Of a DNA stretch of 35,012 nt, positions 1-9,217 are shown one piece after another. A model generated the notes under the pieces. That model ran no database searches. It was given only the letters and a program-made list of their open reading frames with translations, and was not told the origin of the DNA. The position numbers and the translations under genes are program-made. Each line of letters begins with the position of its first letter. Position 1 is the first letter of the stretch. The DNA is from an uncultured Bacteroidota bacterium. GTDB taxonomy: Bacteria > Bacteroidota > Bacteroidia > Chitinophagales > Chitinophagaceae. The stretch spans positions 1 to 35,012 of the forward strand of contig CAIWKU010000504.1 in NCBI GenBank assembly GCA_903913355.1. The letters run 5' to 3'.

Positions 1-1
1 A

Positions 2-190
2 GTAAAAAAAGCAGTACCTAAAAAAATAGCAAAACCTGCTCCTAAAAAAGCAGCACCTAAAAAGAAACCAGTTGCTAAAAAGCCAGTGCCAGCGCCAGTT
101 ACACCAGTTCCGGCACCTGCACCAGCACCTGTAGTTGAACAACCCACACTGTTTACACCAGAAGCTCCGGCAGAAGGCAGCAGCAACTAA
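2..190 (+). CDS. C-terminal end of a Lys/Ala/Pro-rich protein (5' end outside window)
   Basis: Open frame from base 2 to TAA at 188-190: VKKAVPKKIAKPAPKKAAPKKKPVAKKPVPAPVTPVPAPAPAPVVEQPTLFTPEAPAEGSSN*. A strong terminator follows directly. Confidence 0.7.
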   Translation, partial: VKKAVPKKIAKPAPKKAAPKKKPVAKKPVPAPVTPVPAPAPAPVVEQPTLFTPEAPAEGSSN

Positions 191-220
191 TCACTATTTT
201 CAATTAATCAGATATCTTCA

Positions 221-263
221 ACTCCTGTTTGTGTGCACTGCACCCGAACAGGAGTTTTTTTTG
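221..263 (+). terminator. Rho-independent terminator
   Basis: Perfect 9-bp stem ACTCCTGTT (221-229) / AACAGGAGT (247-255), followed by a run of 8 T. Confidence 0.85.
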
Positions 264-380
264 TTACAAAAAAATCGTTCACATCTTATTTAATCATTTT
301 TAGAAAACGAATCCTGTTTTCAAATATCTTTATAGCATCAGCAGATTCGCTGCTATTTCCCTTCACCAAAATCGATTCTT

Positions 381-2786
381 ATGCGTTATTTATGTATCGC
401 TTTATTTTGCTTTTGCAGTTTATTTAGCGTAGCACAATCCACTTCAAAAATTACCGAGAAAACGAAAAACATGAAACGCTATGATGGCTATTTCACTTTC
501 TGGTGGGATGCTGTAAATGGCAAAATATGGCTACAGGTAGATAAATTCGACAAAGAATTTTTGTATGTAAACAGCTTACCTGCCGGTTTGGGCTCCAATG
601 ATATTGGTTTAGACCGGGGACTGATTGGTGGAAGCAGGGTGGTTGCCTTTAATAAAGTAGGCAAAAAACTGTTTTTGGTACAACCGAATTATAGTTTTCG
701 TGCCAGCTCTGATGATAAAAATGAACAAAGGGCAGTAAAAGAATCCTTTGCACAATCCACTATCGCCAGTTTTGTGGTGGATGAGGATGAAGGAGATAAA
801 GTACTGGTGGATGCAACCGGGTTCTTTGTAAGAGATGCAGAAAATGTTGCCGACCGGATCAAAAATATGCGCCAGGGCACCTACTCTTTCAGCGAACCCC
901 GTTCTGCTATTTATTTACCTAATACCCGGAATTTCCCCTTAAACAGTGAGTTTGAAGCAACCATTAGTTTTACCGGTGGTAGCGATGCAGGCAGGTTTGT
1001 AACCAGTGTTACCCCATCTCCTGAGGCCATTACGGTTCGCATGCACCATTCTTTTGTGCAACTTCCGGATGATTCCTACAAACCCCGCCGATATGATGTT
1101 CGCAGCGGATACTTCGGCATCTCGTATTTTGATTATAGCAGTCCATTTACCGATCCGATTGAGAAAAAATTTATTGCCCGTCATCGTCTTCAGAAAAAGG
1201 ACCCTTCAGCAGCGATTAGTGAGCCTATAAAACCCATTATTTATTATCTAGACAATGGTACACCCGAACCCATTCGTTCTGCTCTGTTAGACGGTGCCAG
1301 GTGGTGGAACCAGGCATATGAAGCAGCCGGTTTTAAAAACGCGTTTATTGTAAAAGTATTGCCAGATAGTGCAGACCCTATGGATATTCGTTATAATATG
1401 GTTAACTGGGTGCATCGTTCTACCAGGGGTTGGAGTTATGGGGCCTCAGTAACTGACCCTCGAACTGGTGAGATCATTAAAGGGCAGGTAACATTGGGCT
1501 CTTTACGTGTTCGTCAGGATTACCTGATTTTTACCGGACTCTTATCTCCCTATGAAACAGGTAAACCGGTTCCGGAAACCATGAAAGCGGCTGCCTTACA
1601 ACGTTTGCGTCAATTGGCTGCACATGAAATTGGTCATACATTGGGTTTGCAACATAACTATGCATCCAGCTTTAATAACCGTGCATCTGTTATGGATTAT
1701 CCACCTCCTTATGTATATATCAACCCAAAAGGAGAACTCGATTTTTCGCAGGTATATACCAATGAAATTGGCGCATGGGATAAACGTGCCATTACGTATG
1801 GCTATTCAGATTTTGCCCCCGGTACCAATGAAGAAACTGCTTTAAATAGTATTCTGGAAGAAAATACCAAAAATGGTTTACTCTTTATTGCCGATGCCGA
1901 TGCACGCGCCGCCAGTGGTATGCATCCGAAAGCCCACCTATGGGATAATGGTTCAGATGCGGTAGAAGAATTAAAAAATGTAATGCAGGTACGTCAGAAA
2001 GCAATCTCACAATTCTCTGAACAGGCAATTCGGGTAAACAGTCCTTTGGCTACTCTTGAAGAAGTACTGGTTCCGGTTTATAATTATCATCGTTATCAAT
2101 TAGAAGCCGCTTGTAAATTGATTGGTGGCATGAATTACAGTTATAATGTTCGGGGTGATAAACAGGTAACCCCACAAGTTCTTCCCAAAGCAAGCCAGGA
2201 AAAAGCATTACAAACCGTTCTCGATTGTTTATCACCTGATATCCTGACCATGCCAGATAAGATCATGCAAATGATCCCGCCACGTCCGCCAATGTATTAT
2301 GGTGGTGAGTTATTTCAGAAAAGAACAGGGATGAGTTTTGATCCATTGGCCGCAGCAGAAGCTTTAACTGATTATGAACTGGCATTTCTCTTTAATCCCG
2401 AAAGGGCCAACAGACTGGCACAATTTAAAGCACAGGCCAATACCATTGGATGGGATGATGTACTGGATGCCATTATCGCCAAAACCTGGAAAGCCCCGTT
2501 GCAAAAGGGTTTGAAAGGAGAAGTACAGATCCAGACACAACAAATGGTGCTTACCTGGATATTGGGACTCAGCCAAAGTGATGCCTCAAACTATATTGTA
2601 AAATCCATTTGCTTTGATCGGTTACAATCTCTAAAAAAATATGCAGAGCAGATGAAAGCTACTCCGGGCTTACAGGCCCATTATGCATATGCGATTGAAA
2701 GAATTTCCAAACCCAAAGACATTGCCTTACCCCAACACAAAGAAATTCCACCAGGCGCACCCATTGGTTGTGATGCGGATTTTTAG
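381..2786 (+). CDS. Secreted zinc-dependent metalloprotease (DUF5117/DUF5118/DUF4953-type)
   Basis: 801 aa; signal peptide MRYLCIALFCFCSLFSVAQ; metzincin-like motif AAHEIGHTLGLQHNYASS; overall layout matches the Bacteroidetes zinc-dependent metalloprotease family. Confidence 0.88.
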   Translation: MRYLCIALFCFCSLFSVAQSTSKITEKTKNMKRYDGYFTFWWDAVNGKIWLQVDKFDKEFLYVNSLPAGLGSNDIGLDRGLIGGSRVVAFNKVGKKLFLVQPNYSFRASSDDKNEQRAVKESFAQSTIASFVVDEDEGDKVLVDATGFFVRDAENVADRIKNMRQGTYSFSEPRSAIYLPNTRNFPLNSEFEATISFTGGSDAGRFVTSVTPSPEAITVRMHHSFVQLPDDSYKPRRYDVRSGYFGISYFDYSSPFTDPIEKKFIARHRLQKKDPSAAISEPIKPIIYYLDNGTPEPIRSALLDGARWWNQAYEAAGFKNAFIVKVLPDSADPMDIRYNMVNWVHRSTRGWSYGASVTDPRTGEIIKGQVTLGSLRVRQDYLIFTGLLSPYETGKPVPETMKAAALQRLRQLAAHEIGHTLGLQHNYASSFNNRASVMDYPPPYVYINPKGELDFSQVYTNEIGAWDKRAITYGYSDFAPGTNEETALNSILEENTKNGLLFIADADARAASGMHPKAHLWDNGSDAVEELKNVMQVRQKAISQFSEQAIRVNSPLATLEEVLVPVYNYHRYQLEAACKLIGGMNYSYNVRGDKQVTPQVLPKASQEKALQTVLDCLSPDILTMPDKIMQMIPPRPPMYYGGELFQKRTGMSFDPLAAAEALTDYELAFLFNPERANRLAQFKAQANTIGWDDVLDAIIAKTWKAPLQKGLKGEVQIQTQQMVLTWILGLSQSDASNYIVKSICFDRLQSLKKYAEQMKATPGLQAHYAYAIERISKPKDIALPQHKEIPPGAPIGCDADF

Positions 2787-2804
2787 TTCCAAATATTTCT
2801 ATTC

Positions 2805-2836
2805 AAATAAGCCTTCTTTTCGGAAGGCTTATTTTT
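2805..2836. terminator. Bidirectional terminator between convergent genes
   Basis: Perfect stem AAATAAGCCTTC (2805-2816) / GAAGGCTTATTT (2823-2834) with a 6-nt loop and following T run. Confidence 0.8.
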
Positions 2837-2846
2837 TTGCCCGAAA

Positions 2847-3998
2847 CTATTTTATTAATACGATCTCCACCCTTCTGTTCTTTTGCCTTCCAACAGACGT
2901 TCTGTTAGAAGAAACCGGAATAGTTGCACCCATGCCTTTGGTGGTAATGGAAGAGGGTAATGACTCTAGCTGAGCAATCAGGTAATTTTTTACTGTTTCT
3001 GCCCGATGTATGGATAAAGATTGATTGAAACTGCTGGTACCAAGACTATCCGTATGACCAATCACTTCAATATTTTTAAAATGCCTGCTTTTGATTTGTG
3101 TAATCAATGAGTCGAGCCTGCCTGAAAACACCGGATTCAGTTCGCTACTGTTAAACCGAAAAAGTACATCCGGTATCACAAGTGTGTCATTGATTTCTGG
3201 TTTGGGTTTAGTTGGTGGGGAAGCTGTAATAATCATCAAACTGTCTTTGGCAGGGATATCTGACACCTCAGGTTCTTCATCAAGATAATTAAATGGAGTG
3301 TGCCGGGAATTATTAATGTATAATAGCGCAGTATTTGCAGAAAGCTCTTTGCAGCCGTCATGAGCAGAATCTTCTACAGAAGAAAGCGAAACATCGTCTA
3401 AATCATAGATCACATTTACATCCTGTCCCAGTTTGTATTTCCCTGGAAGGGGGTCTTTTGAAAAATTACCTATCACCAGATATCTTTCTTTACCCGTTGC
3501 CATAAACTCAAAACCAAATGCCGACCAATCCCAATCATTTTGGCCATTACTTAATTTTTGTTTCTCAGTAATAGTAAATTTCTGTTTCGCTTGTGCTAAT
3601 TTCTGTTTATTGCGATAAGGTTCAAAAGGTAGTAATAGGATATCTACATGCTCAAACCCAAATCTTGAGTCTGCACGGAAAGAAGATCTGAATCGATATA
3701 TTTTACCTGAATCCAGCGGGCATAAGATGCGGGTATACAAAAAACTTCGAAGCGTAAACGCATGTTGCAGGTTCTCGATTACAATACTTTCAAATTGATT
3801 GCCTCTGAAAAAACCTGCTGTTCCCATGCTGGCAGTAACCGCAGAAAGCGGGAAACGAAACCAGGCTTCCGGTGCACAGCCTGAACGAAATTCGGTACAG
3901 ATATTTCTGTCTTCAAAATTACCATTGGCCAAAAGGTTTTGTGCCTGTGTTTTCCAAACGCAGAGGGAAAATAACAGAACAAGCAATTGTTTAGCCAT
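2847..3998 (-). CDS. OmpA-family outer membrane/peptidoglycan-binding protein
   Basis: 383 aa; signal peptide MAKQLLVLLFSLCVWKTQAQ; C-terminal OmpA-like domain (VIGHTDSLGTSSFNQSLSIHRAETVKNYL ... NRRVEIVLIK). Confidence 0.88.
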   Translation of the reverse strand: MAKQLLVLLFSLCVWKTQAQNLLANGNFEDRNICTEFRSGCAPEAWFRFPLSAVTASMGTAGFFRGNQFESIVIENLQHAFTLRSFLYTRILCPLDSGKIYRFRSSFRADSRFGFEHVDILLLPFEPYRNKQKLAQAKQKFTITEKQKLSNGQNDWDWSAFGFEFMATGKERYLVIGNFSKDPLPGKYKLGQDVNVIYDLDDVSLSSVEDSAHDGCKELSANTALLYINNSRHTPFNYLDEEPEVSDIPAKDSLMIITASPPTKPKPEINDTLVIPDVLFRFNSSELNPVFSGRLDSLITQIKSRHFKNIEVIGHTDSLGTSSFNQSLSIHRAETVKNYLIAQLESLPSSITTKGMGATIPVSSNRTSVGRQKNRRVEIVLIK

Positions 3999-4073
3999 AT
4001 TTAAATATCTGTAATCTATCCTAAAGATTCTGTTAAACAGCTGGGCAAGGGTTATCGGACATTATATCCCATA

Positions 4074-4120
4074 AAAAAAGACAGAGAATTGACCCATATT
4101 TTATGAGCCATTCTCTGTCT
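4074..4120 (-). terminator. Rho-independent terminator for the E2 gene
   Basis: Perfect 11-bp stem AGACAGAGAAT (4079-4089) / ATTCTCTGTCT (4110-4120); the adjacent A run on + is a T run on -. Confidence 0.82.
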
Positions 4121-4150
4121 ATTATTGTAAAGTTTTCTTCTTTTTTACAA

Positions 4151-5806
4151 TTACACCAACATCCGCAAAGGCTCTTCCAGCAGTCCTTTTAGTGTTTGCA
4201 GAAAAGCTGCCCCGGTAGCGCCATCCACCGAACGGTGGTCGCAACTCATGGTAAGCTTCATGATATTTCCCGGCACTACCTGTCCATTTTTTACAACAGG
4301 CACTTGTGAAATACCGCCTACTGCCAGAATACAGGAATCAGGTGGGTTAATAATAGCCGTAAACTGATCGATACCAAACATCCCCAAATTTGAAATGGTG
4401 AATGTGCTGCCTTCCCAATCACTGGGTTGTAATTTTTTATCTTTTGCTTTCTGTGCGTATTCTTTTACTTCAGCACCAATCTGACTTAGCGATTTGGTAT
4501 CTGCAAAACGAACTACTGGCACCAATAATCCATCTTCCACAGCTACGGCCACCCCAATATTTACATGATGGTTATAGCGTATTTTATCACCCAACCAGCT
4601 ACTGTTTACTTTAGGATGTTGTTTTAATGCCATGGCAGTTGCCTTAAGTACTAAATCATTAAAGCTGACCTTTACCGGAGCTACTTCATTGATTTTGGCA
4701 CGTGCTGCTACAGCTGCATCCATATCAATAGTCATAGTTAAATAAAAATGCGGCGCAGTAAATAAACTTTCACTTAACCTGCGTGCAATTACTTTACGCA
4801 TTTGTGAAACAGGAACCTCATCAAAGCTTTCCTGTCCTGCTATAACCGTCGGAGCCACTGCTTTTGCAGTTGTTGCTGCAGGAGCGGAAGAACTGGCTGC
4901 TGGTGCAGGCTGATAATTATCGATATCCGTTTTGGTAATTCTTCCGTTATCACCACTGCCTTTTACATAACGAAGATCAATTCCTTTTTCAGAAGCTATT
5001 TTCTTGGCGAGTGGAGACGCTAATATTCTTCCTTCATTTATAACAGTTTCAGCACTTGCAGCAGGCGGTGTTGAAGCAGCGGGTGAAGCAGTTGCTATTT
5101 TTGTTTCAGGTGCGGCTGCAACAGGTTCTGCTGACTTAGCAGCAGCGGGCCCTGATTTTACGGCTGCTATGATTGAAGAAATATCCAGACCCTGTTTTCC
5201 GATAATGCAAAGCAGGTCATTTACCTGAATGGTTTCACCAGCTTTTGCTCCCTGGTATAATAAAATTCCATCCTTATAACTTTCCAGTTCCATGGTGGCT
5301 TTATCCGTTTCGATATCTGCCAGCACTTCGCCTTTTTTTACAGTGTCACCTACATTTTTATGCCATCCTGCAATAACGCCTTCTGTCATGGTATCACTTA
5401 ATCTCGGCATCAAAACCACTTCTTCCATGGCAGATACATCTAAAGAACCAGCTGCTGGTGTAGATGCTGGTGCGGGAGCAGGTGCTTCTGTTTTTGCAGG
5501 AGGAGCAGTTTCCACAACAACCGGAGCGCCTGAAATATGCTGGGCTATTAGTGCAGATACATCTTCTCCGGCTTTACCAAAAATAGCCAGCAGATCATTT
5601 ACCTGCAATTTGCCACCGGTTGGGGTACCAATATGTAATAATATTCCATCCTGGTAACTTTCCAGTTCCATGGTGGCTTTATCCGTTTCAATTTCTGCTA
5701 ATAAATCACCCTTCTTCACTGCATCGCCTACTTTTTTATGCCAGGCAGCAATTACACCTTCGGTCATGGTGTCGCTCAATCGGGGCATTAAGATCACTTC
5801 AGCCAT
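4151..5806 (-). CDS. pdhC: Pyruvate dehydrogenase complex dihydrolipoamide acetyltransferase (E2), two lipoyl domains
   Basis: 551 aa; two lipoyl domains (ETDKATMELESY and DIETDKATMELESY), Ala/Pro-rich linkers, E3-binding domain (ASPLAKKIASEKGIDL), catalytic C-terminus with SCDHRSVDGA. Confidence 0.95.
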   Translation of the reverse strand: MAEVILMPRLSDTMTEGVIAAWHKKVGDAVKKGDLLAEIETDKATMELESYQDGILLHIGTPTGGKLQVNDLLAIFGKAGEDVSALIAQHISGAPVVVETAPPAKTEAPAPAPASTPAAGSLDVSAMEEVVLMPRLSDTMTEGVIAGWHKNVGDTVKKGEVLADIETDKATMELESYKDGILLYQGAKAGETIQVNDLLCIIGKQGLDISSIIAAVKSGPAAAKSAEPVAAAPETKIATASPAASTPPAASAETVINEGRILASPLAKKIASEKGIDLRYVKGSGDNGRITKTDIDNYQPAPAASSSAPAATTAKAVAPTVIAGQESFDEVPVSQMRKVIARRLSESLFTAPHFYLTMTIDMDAAVAARAKINEVAPVKVSFNDLVLKATAMALKQHPKVNSSWLGDKIRYNHHVNIGVAVAVEDGLLVPVVRFADTKSLSQIGAEVKEYAQKAKDKKLQPSDWEGSTFTISNLGMFGIDQFTAIINPPDSCILAVGGISQVPVVKNGQVVPGNIMKLTMSCDHRSVDGATGAAFLQTLKGLLEEPLRMLV

Positions 5807-5872
5807 AGTTCAATTACTCTTTAAATGAGCCGTGAAATTACACTAAAAATGAGAACCACGGCAATGGGCAAT

Positions 5873-5909
5873 AAAAAAAGGATGAAAGGGAATTTGCTTC
5901 CTTTCATCC
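5873..5909 (-). terminator. Rho-independent terminator for the isocitrate dehydrogenase gene
   Basis: Perfect stem GGATGAAAGG (5880-5889) / CCTTTCATCC (5900-5909); A run on + at 5873-5879 is a T run on -. Confidence 0.8.
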
Positions 5910-5932
5910 CTATAAATCATAAAAAATGCTAT

Positions 5933-7387
5933 TTATTGACCCTGGGCCAGACTATAGGCCTTTTTATCGCCCCACATATTCAGCAACTCGGTAGAACATA
6001 TCTTAAAATCATGCGCCAGGCGCTTGTATAATTCAAGAATATCTACTTGTGTTACCGGAACCTCGCCCAGGCTCTCAAAACGACAGCTATACTGGTTTAC
6101 CAGATTGGTAAATGAAGATCCTTTGGGCCAAACCTGGGTTCCGCGGTTGCTGATCGTAACCAGTTTAAAAATATCGGCAGTATGGTGCAGGCATTTCTCT
6201 GCAATCACCTGGGGCTGCAGGTTACTCTCTATAAACATATCTACCCCTACAATGGTTACCTCATTTAAATCAAGGCTTTCCAGCATCGGGTTCTTCTCTA
6301 ATTTAAAATGGGTAGGTGTAGGGGCCTGGTTAGCGATAAAAGGTTTTGGCTGATGTGCGGGCAGTTTTCCGAAATTCTCAATAATGGCTTGTGAGAATTC
6401 GGTGGTGCTGAGTGATGGGATACTCTTATCTCCAAAATCTCCGGTATGCACCCCGCTTTCAAGTGTATACAATAATGCATTTTCCAAGGTGGTGGCTGCT
6501 TCCATCAGGCCCAGGTGTCTCAACATGCCAAAACCACTCAGCAATAATGCAGTAGGGTTGGCTATATTCTTTCCGGCAATATCCGGAGCAGTTCCGTGTA
6601 CTGCTTCAAAAATAGAAATATGGTCTCCGATATTGGCTGAAGGAGCAAAGCCCAATCCCCCAACTAATCCTGCACAAAGATCGCTTACAATATCTCCCTG
6701 CAGATTGGTTAATACGACCACATCAAACAAATCGGGTCTGCTTACCAGTTTCATACACAGGTCATCAACAATCACATCATCTGCTTTCAGTTCGGGGTAT
6801 TCTTTGGCTACTTCATTAAATACTTCCAGAAACAGTCCGTCTGTCAATTTCATAATATTGGCCTTATGCCCGCAGGTAATTCTTCTCGCCCCTTTTTTCT
6901 TGGCCATTTCAAATGCATACTTAATTACCTGTAAGCTACCCGGCCTGGTAATAAAGCGACGGCTTAGGGCCACATCATGAGTAAGCATATGTTCAATTCC
7001 ACCATAAGTATCTTCTATATTTTCCCTGACAATGGTGATATCGATCGGGATACCCGCTTTACTGAATACCGTATCCACCCCATGTAAGGTCTGAAATGTA
7101 CGCTTATTCGCATAGGTATTCCAGGTTTTACGGGCGGTAACATTTACACTTTTTACGCCTTTTCCTTTCGGTGTTTCCATAGGGCCTTTAAAAAGAATGC
7201 CCAAAGATTCAATGGTTTGCTGTGCTTCGGGGGTCATGCCATTGCTATAGCCTTTATCAAACACCCATTTACCCATATCTACAAATTCATATTCAAGAGG
7301 AACCCGGGCGGCTTTGAAAATGGATAAAACTGCATCCATTATTTCCGGACCTATTCCGTCTCCTTTCGCAACAGCTACTTTTGTCAT
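5933..7387 (-). CDS. icd: NADP-dependent isocitrate dehydrogenase, long form with C-terminal extension
   Basis: 484 aa; isocitrate/isopropylmalate dehydrogenase core (GDGIGPEI, VRENIEDTYGGIEH, NLQGDIVSDLCAGLVGGLG, AVHGTAPDIAGKNIANPTA) plus ~140-aa C-terminal domain. Confidence 0.93.
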   Translation of the reverse strand: MTKVAVAKGDGIGPEIMDAVLSIFKAARVPLEYEFVDMGKWVFDKGYSNGMTPEAQQTIESLGILFKGPMETPKGKGVKSVNVTARKTWNTYANKRTFQTLHGVDTVFSKAGIPIDITIVRENIEDTYGGIEHMLTHDVALSRRFITRPGSLQVIKYAFEMAKKKGARRITCGHKANIMKLTDGLFLEVFNEVAKEYPELKADDVIVDDLCMKLVSRPDLFDVVVLTNLQGDIVSDLCAGLVGGLGFAPSANIGDHISIFEAVHGTAPDIAGKNIANPTALLLSGFGMLRHLGLMEAATTLENALLYTLESGVHTGDFGDKSIPSLSTTEFSQAIIENFGKLPAHQPKPFIANQAPTPTHFKLEKNPMLESLDLNEVTIVGVDMFIESNLQPQVIAEKCLHHTADIFKLVTISNRGTQVWPKGSSFTNLVNQYSCRFESLGEVPVTQVDILELYKRLAHDFKICSTELLNMWGDKKAYSLAQGQ

Positions 7388-7558
7388 AATACTTTTTTTC
7401 GTGTTGCAAAATTAAGCAATGCCGTAACATGACCGTGTTAAATAGCATATGATTCTGATTATTAGTCAATTTATCTACGGGAAACCGCTTATCAAGTTTT
7501 GAATCGGATTCTTTGCGGCAATTCCTTATTTTTACTGAAAGCAAGTAACCCCCATCAA

Positions 7559-7945
7559 ATGGTATCCAAAATTTCAGAAGGTGTTGAAATCAGCGTAGAG
7601 ACCTTTTACCAGGCCGAATACAGCAACCCGCAGAACAGCGAGTTTATGTTTGCGTACAGGATTACCATCGAAAATCATAACAATTTTACCATTAAACTGC
7701 TGCGTCGTCAATGGTTTATCTTTGACAGCAATGGCGATCATCGGGAAGTAGAAGGAGAAGGCGTGGTAGGCGTTCAGCCCGTTTTAAAACCCGGCGAAAA
7801 CTACCAATACGTAAGCGGTTGCAATCTTCGTACAGAAATCGGCAGAATGCACGGTAGCTACCAGATGGAAAATGAAAACAACAAACAATTGTTTTCTGTC
7901 AATATCCCCTCTTTTGATATGATTGTTCCTACCAAAATGAATTAA
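7559..7945 (+). CDS. apaG: ApaG family protein (Co2+/Mg2+ efflux-associated)
   Basis: 128 aa from the internal ATG (MVSKISEGVEISVETFYQAEYSNPQNSEFMFAYRITIEN...LLRRQWFIFDSNG...GVVGVQPVLKPGE...Y.SGCNLRTEIGRMHGSYQM), diagnostic of ApaG. ORF-track start 7499 is probably too far upstream. Confidence 0.92.
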   Translation: MVSKISEGVEISVETFYQAEYSNPQNSEFMFAYRITIENHNNFTIKLLRRQWFIFDSNGDHREVEGEGVVGVQPVLKPGENYQYVSGCNLRTEIGRMHGSYQMENENNKQLFSVNIPSFDMIVPTKMN

Positions 7946-7949
7946 GCGA

Positions 7950-8954
7950 TTACCTGGGTTTATATTTCGCTTCCTCAAATATCTGCTTAGCGGGCATTTT
8001 CATTAGTGTTTTCAGAGAAATATTTTTCTGATTCTCCATCCATTTAGAAACAATTTGCATCCCCACAAACTGTCCAATATTGCCTGGAGAAGCTTCGCCT
8101 AATGCGGGTGTATTCGGACCATCATTCAAATAATCCCTTGTGATATTGGGATCGGTATTAAATAAAAGGTCTCCCTGAACAAAAAAGCTCCAGATATTTT
8201 TCTCACTTGCATAACAGCCTTCCAATTGCTGAAGCGTATAGCCTGTTTTTATGGTATCGGGCAGATTGGGTAATAACTGGTCGAGCACATACATTCTTTT
8301 TCCTGATTCAACCATCTGTTCTACCAATGGCTTACCTAAACTATTATTGGGATACATGTCTTCAATAATATTTTTAATACCATTCACAACAATATAAGCA
8401 GGTTCAAACCTACGAGAGATAAACAGAGGATACATTTCCTGCCCCTCCTGACTCAGATACAAAGGATAGTCCTTACCCATATACAGTTGAAGTCCAACCG
8501 CCATTGCATTTGGTGTTAAAATACTTCCATAGCTATTGATAGGGCCGATAAACGTAACCAGTTTAGCGGGTAGTTTATACTGGGGAAAATAATAATGCAC
8601 AAAACGAAAACCTTGTTTTACCTGTTCTGTAATCGTGCTGATGTCTTTGTATTTATCTATTGCTGCTGTTGCCAGATTTTGATAGCTGCGGATAAACGAA
8701 GGAACCTGCTGCATGGCACTATCGGGTGAAGTACCCAGGATATTGAATAGAAAATCCTGTGTAAAGCCCGGATGCTTTTTACTAAGTGCATCCAAGGAAG
8801 TATTTAACTGAGTGGTATCCAACGCAAAAAAATCCTTTTCAAACCGCTCTACTTCCAGCGATATTTTGATACCTGATACATCTGGGATTTTTTTTGCCCT
8901 ATGACAACTTAGTGTAATAAATGCAATGCTTATAAATAGTATGATTCTTTTCAT
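7950..8954 (-). CDS. gldB: Gliding motility-associated lipoprotein GldB-like
   Basis: From the internal ATG: MKRIILFISIAFITLSCHRAKK (lipobox LSC), GldB-like body (FVHYYFPQYKLPAKLVTFIGPINSYGSILT...GLQLYMGKDYPLY). ORF-track start 8987 adds 11 aa before the signal peptide. Confidence 0.8.
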   Translation of the reverse strand: MKRIILFISIAFITLSCHRAKKIPDVSGIKISLEVERFEKDFFALDTTQLNTSLDALSKKHPGFTQDFLFNILGTSPDSAMQQVPSFIRSYQNLATAAIDKYKDISTITEQVKQGFRFVHYYFPQYKLPAKLVTFIGPINSYGSILTPNAMAVGLQLYMGKDYPLYLSQEGQEMYPLFISRRFEPAYIVVNGIKNIIEDMYPNNSLGKPLVEQMVESGKRMYVLDQLLPNLPDTIKTGYTLQQLEGCYASEKNIWSFFVQGDLLFNTDPNITRDYLNDGPNTPALGEASPGNIGQFVGMQIVSKWMENQKNISLKTLMKMPAKQIFEEAKYKPR

Positions 8955-9217
8955 ATAAACAGATCTGTTGGATTGTATACCGCTCACAAACTCTTATCAT
9001 TCATGATTGGCCAGTAGTACAAGGTTTTTATCAAAAATTTGTTACAAAGGAAAAAATCTCTTTCCATAATATCCTGTTAAACAAGCACCATTTCGAACTA
9101 TCATTAATAAGAATTGTTCAGGCATAATTAACCCTGGAATCGCAGAGATAATAAAAAATGGAAGATTTATCCTGAATTCGGGTTACAAACTATTCAAAAG
9201 TTCCTGAACTTCGTCAT

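Noticed and set aside
1-180. Repetitive-looking AAAAAAGCAGCACCTAAA units as a possible repeat/CRISPR array
   Set aside because: Explained by Lys/Ala/Pro codon repetition in an open frame; no regular repeat-spacer pattern.
233-427. 64-aa plus-strand ORF
   Set aside because: Begins inside the terminator hairpin and runs into the metalloprotease start out of frame; no domain.
5292-5657. 121-aa plus-strand ORF in the E2 gene
   Set aside because: Antisense to a clear E2 coding sequence; Ala/Gly/Ser-rich translation reflects the Ala/Pro linker codons read in reverse.
6384-6980. 198-aa plus-strand ORF
   Set aside because: Fully antisense to the well-supported isocitrate dehydrogenase; no recognisable domain.
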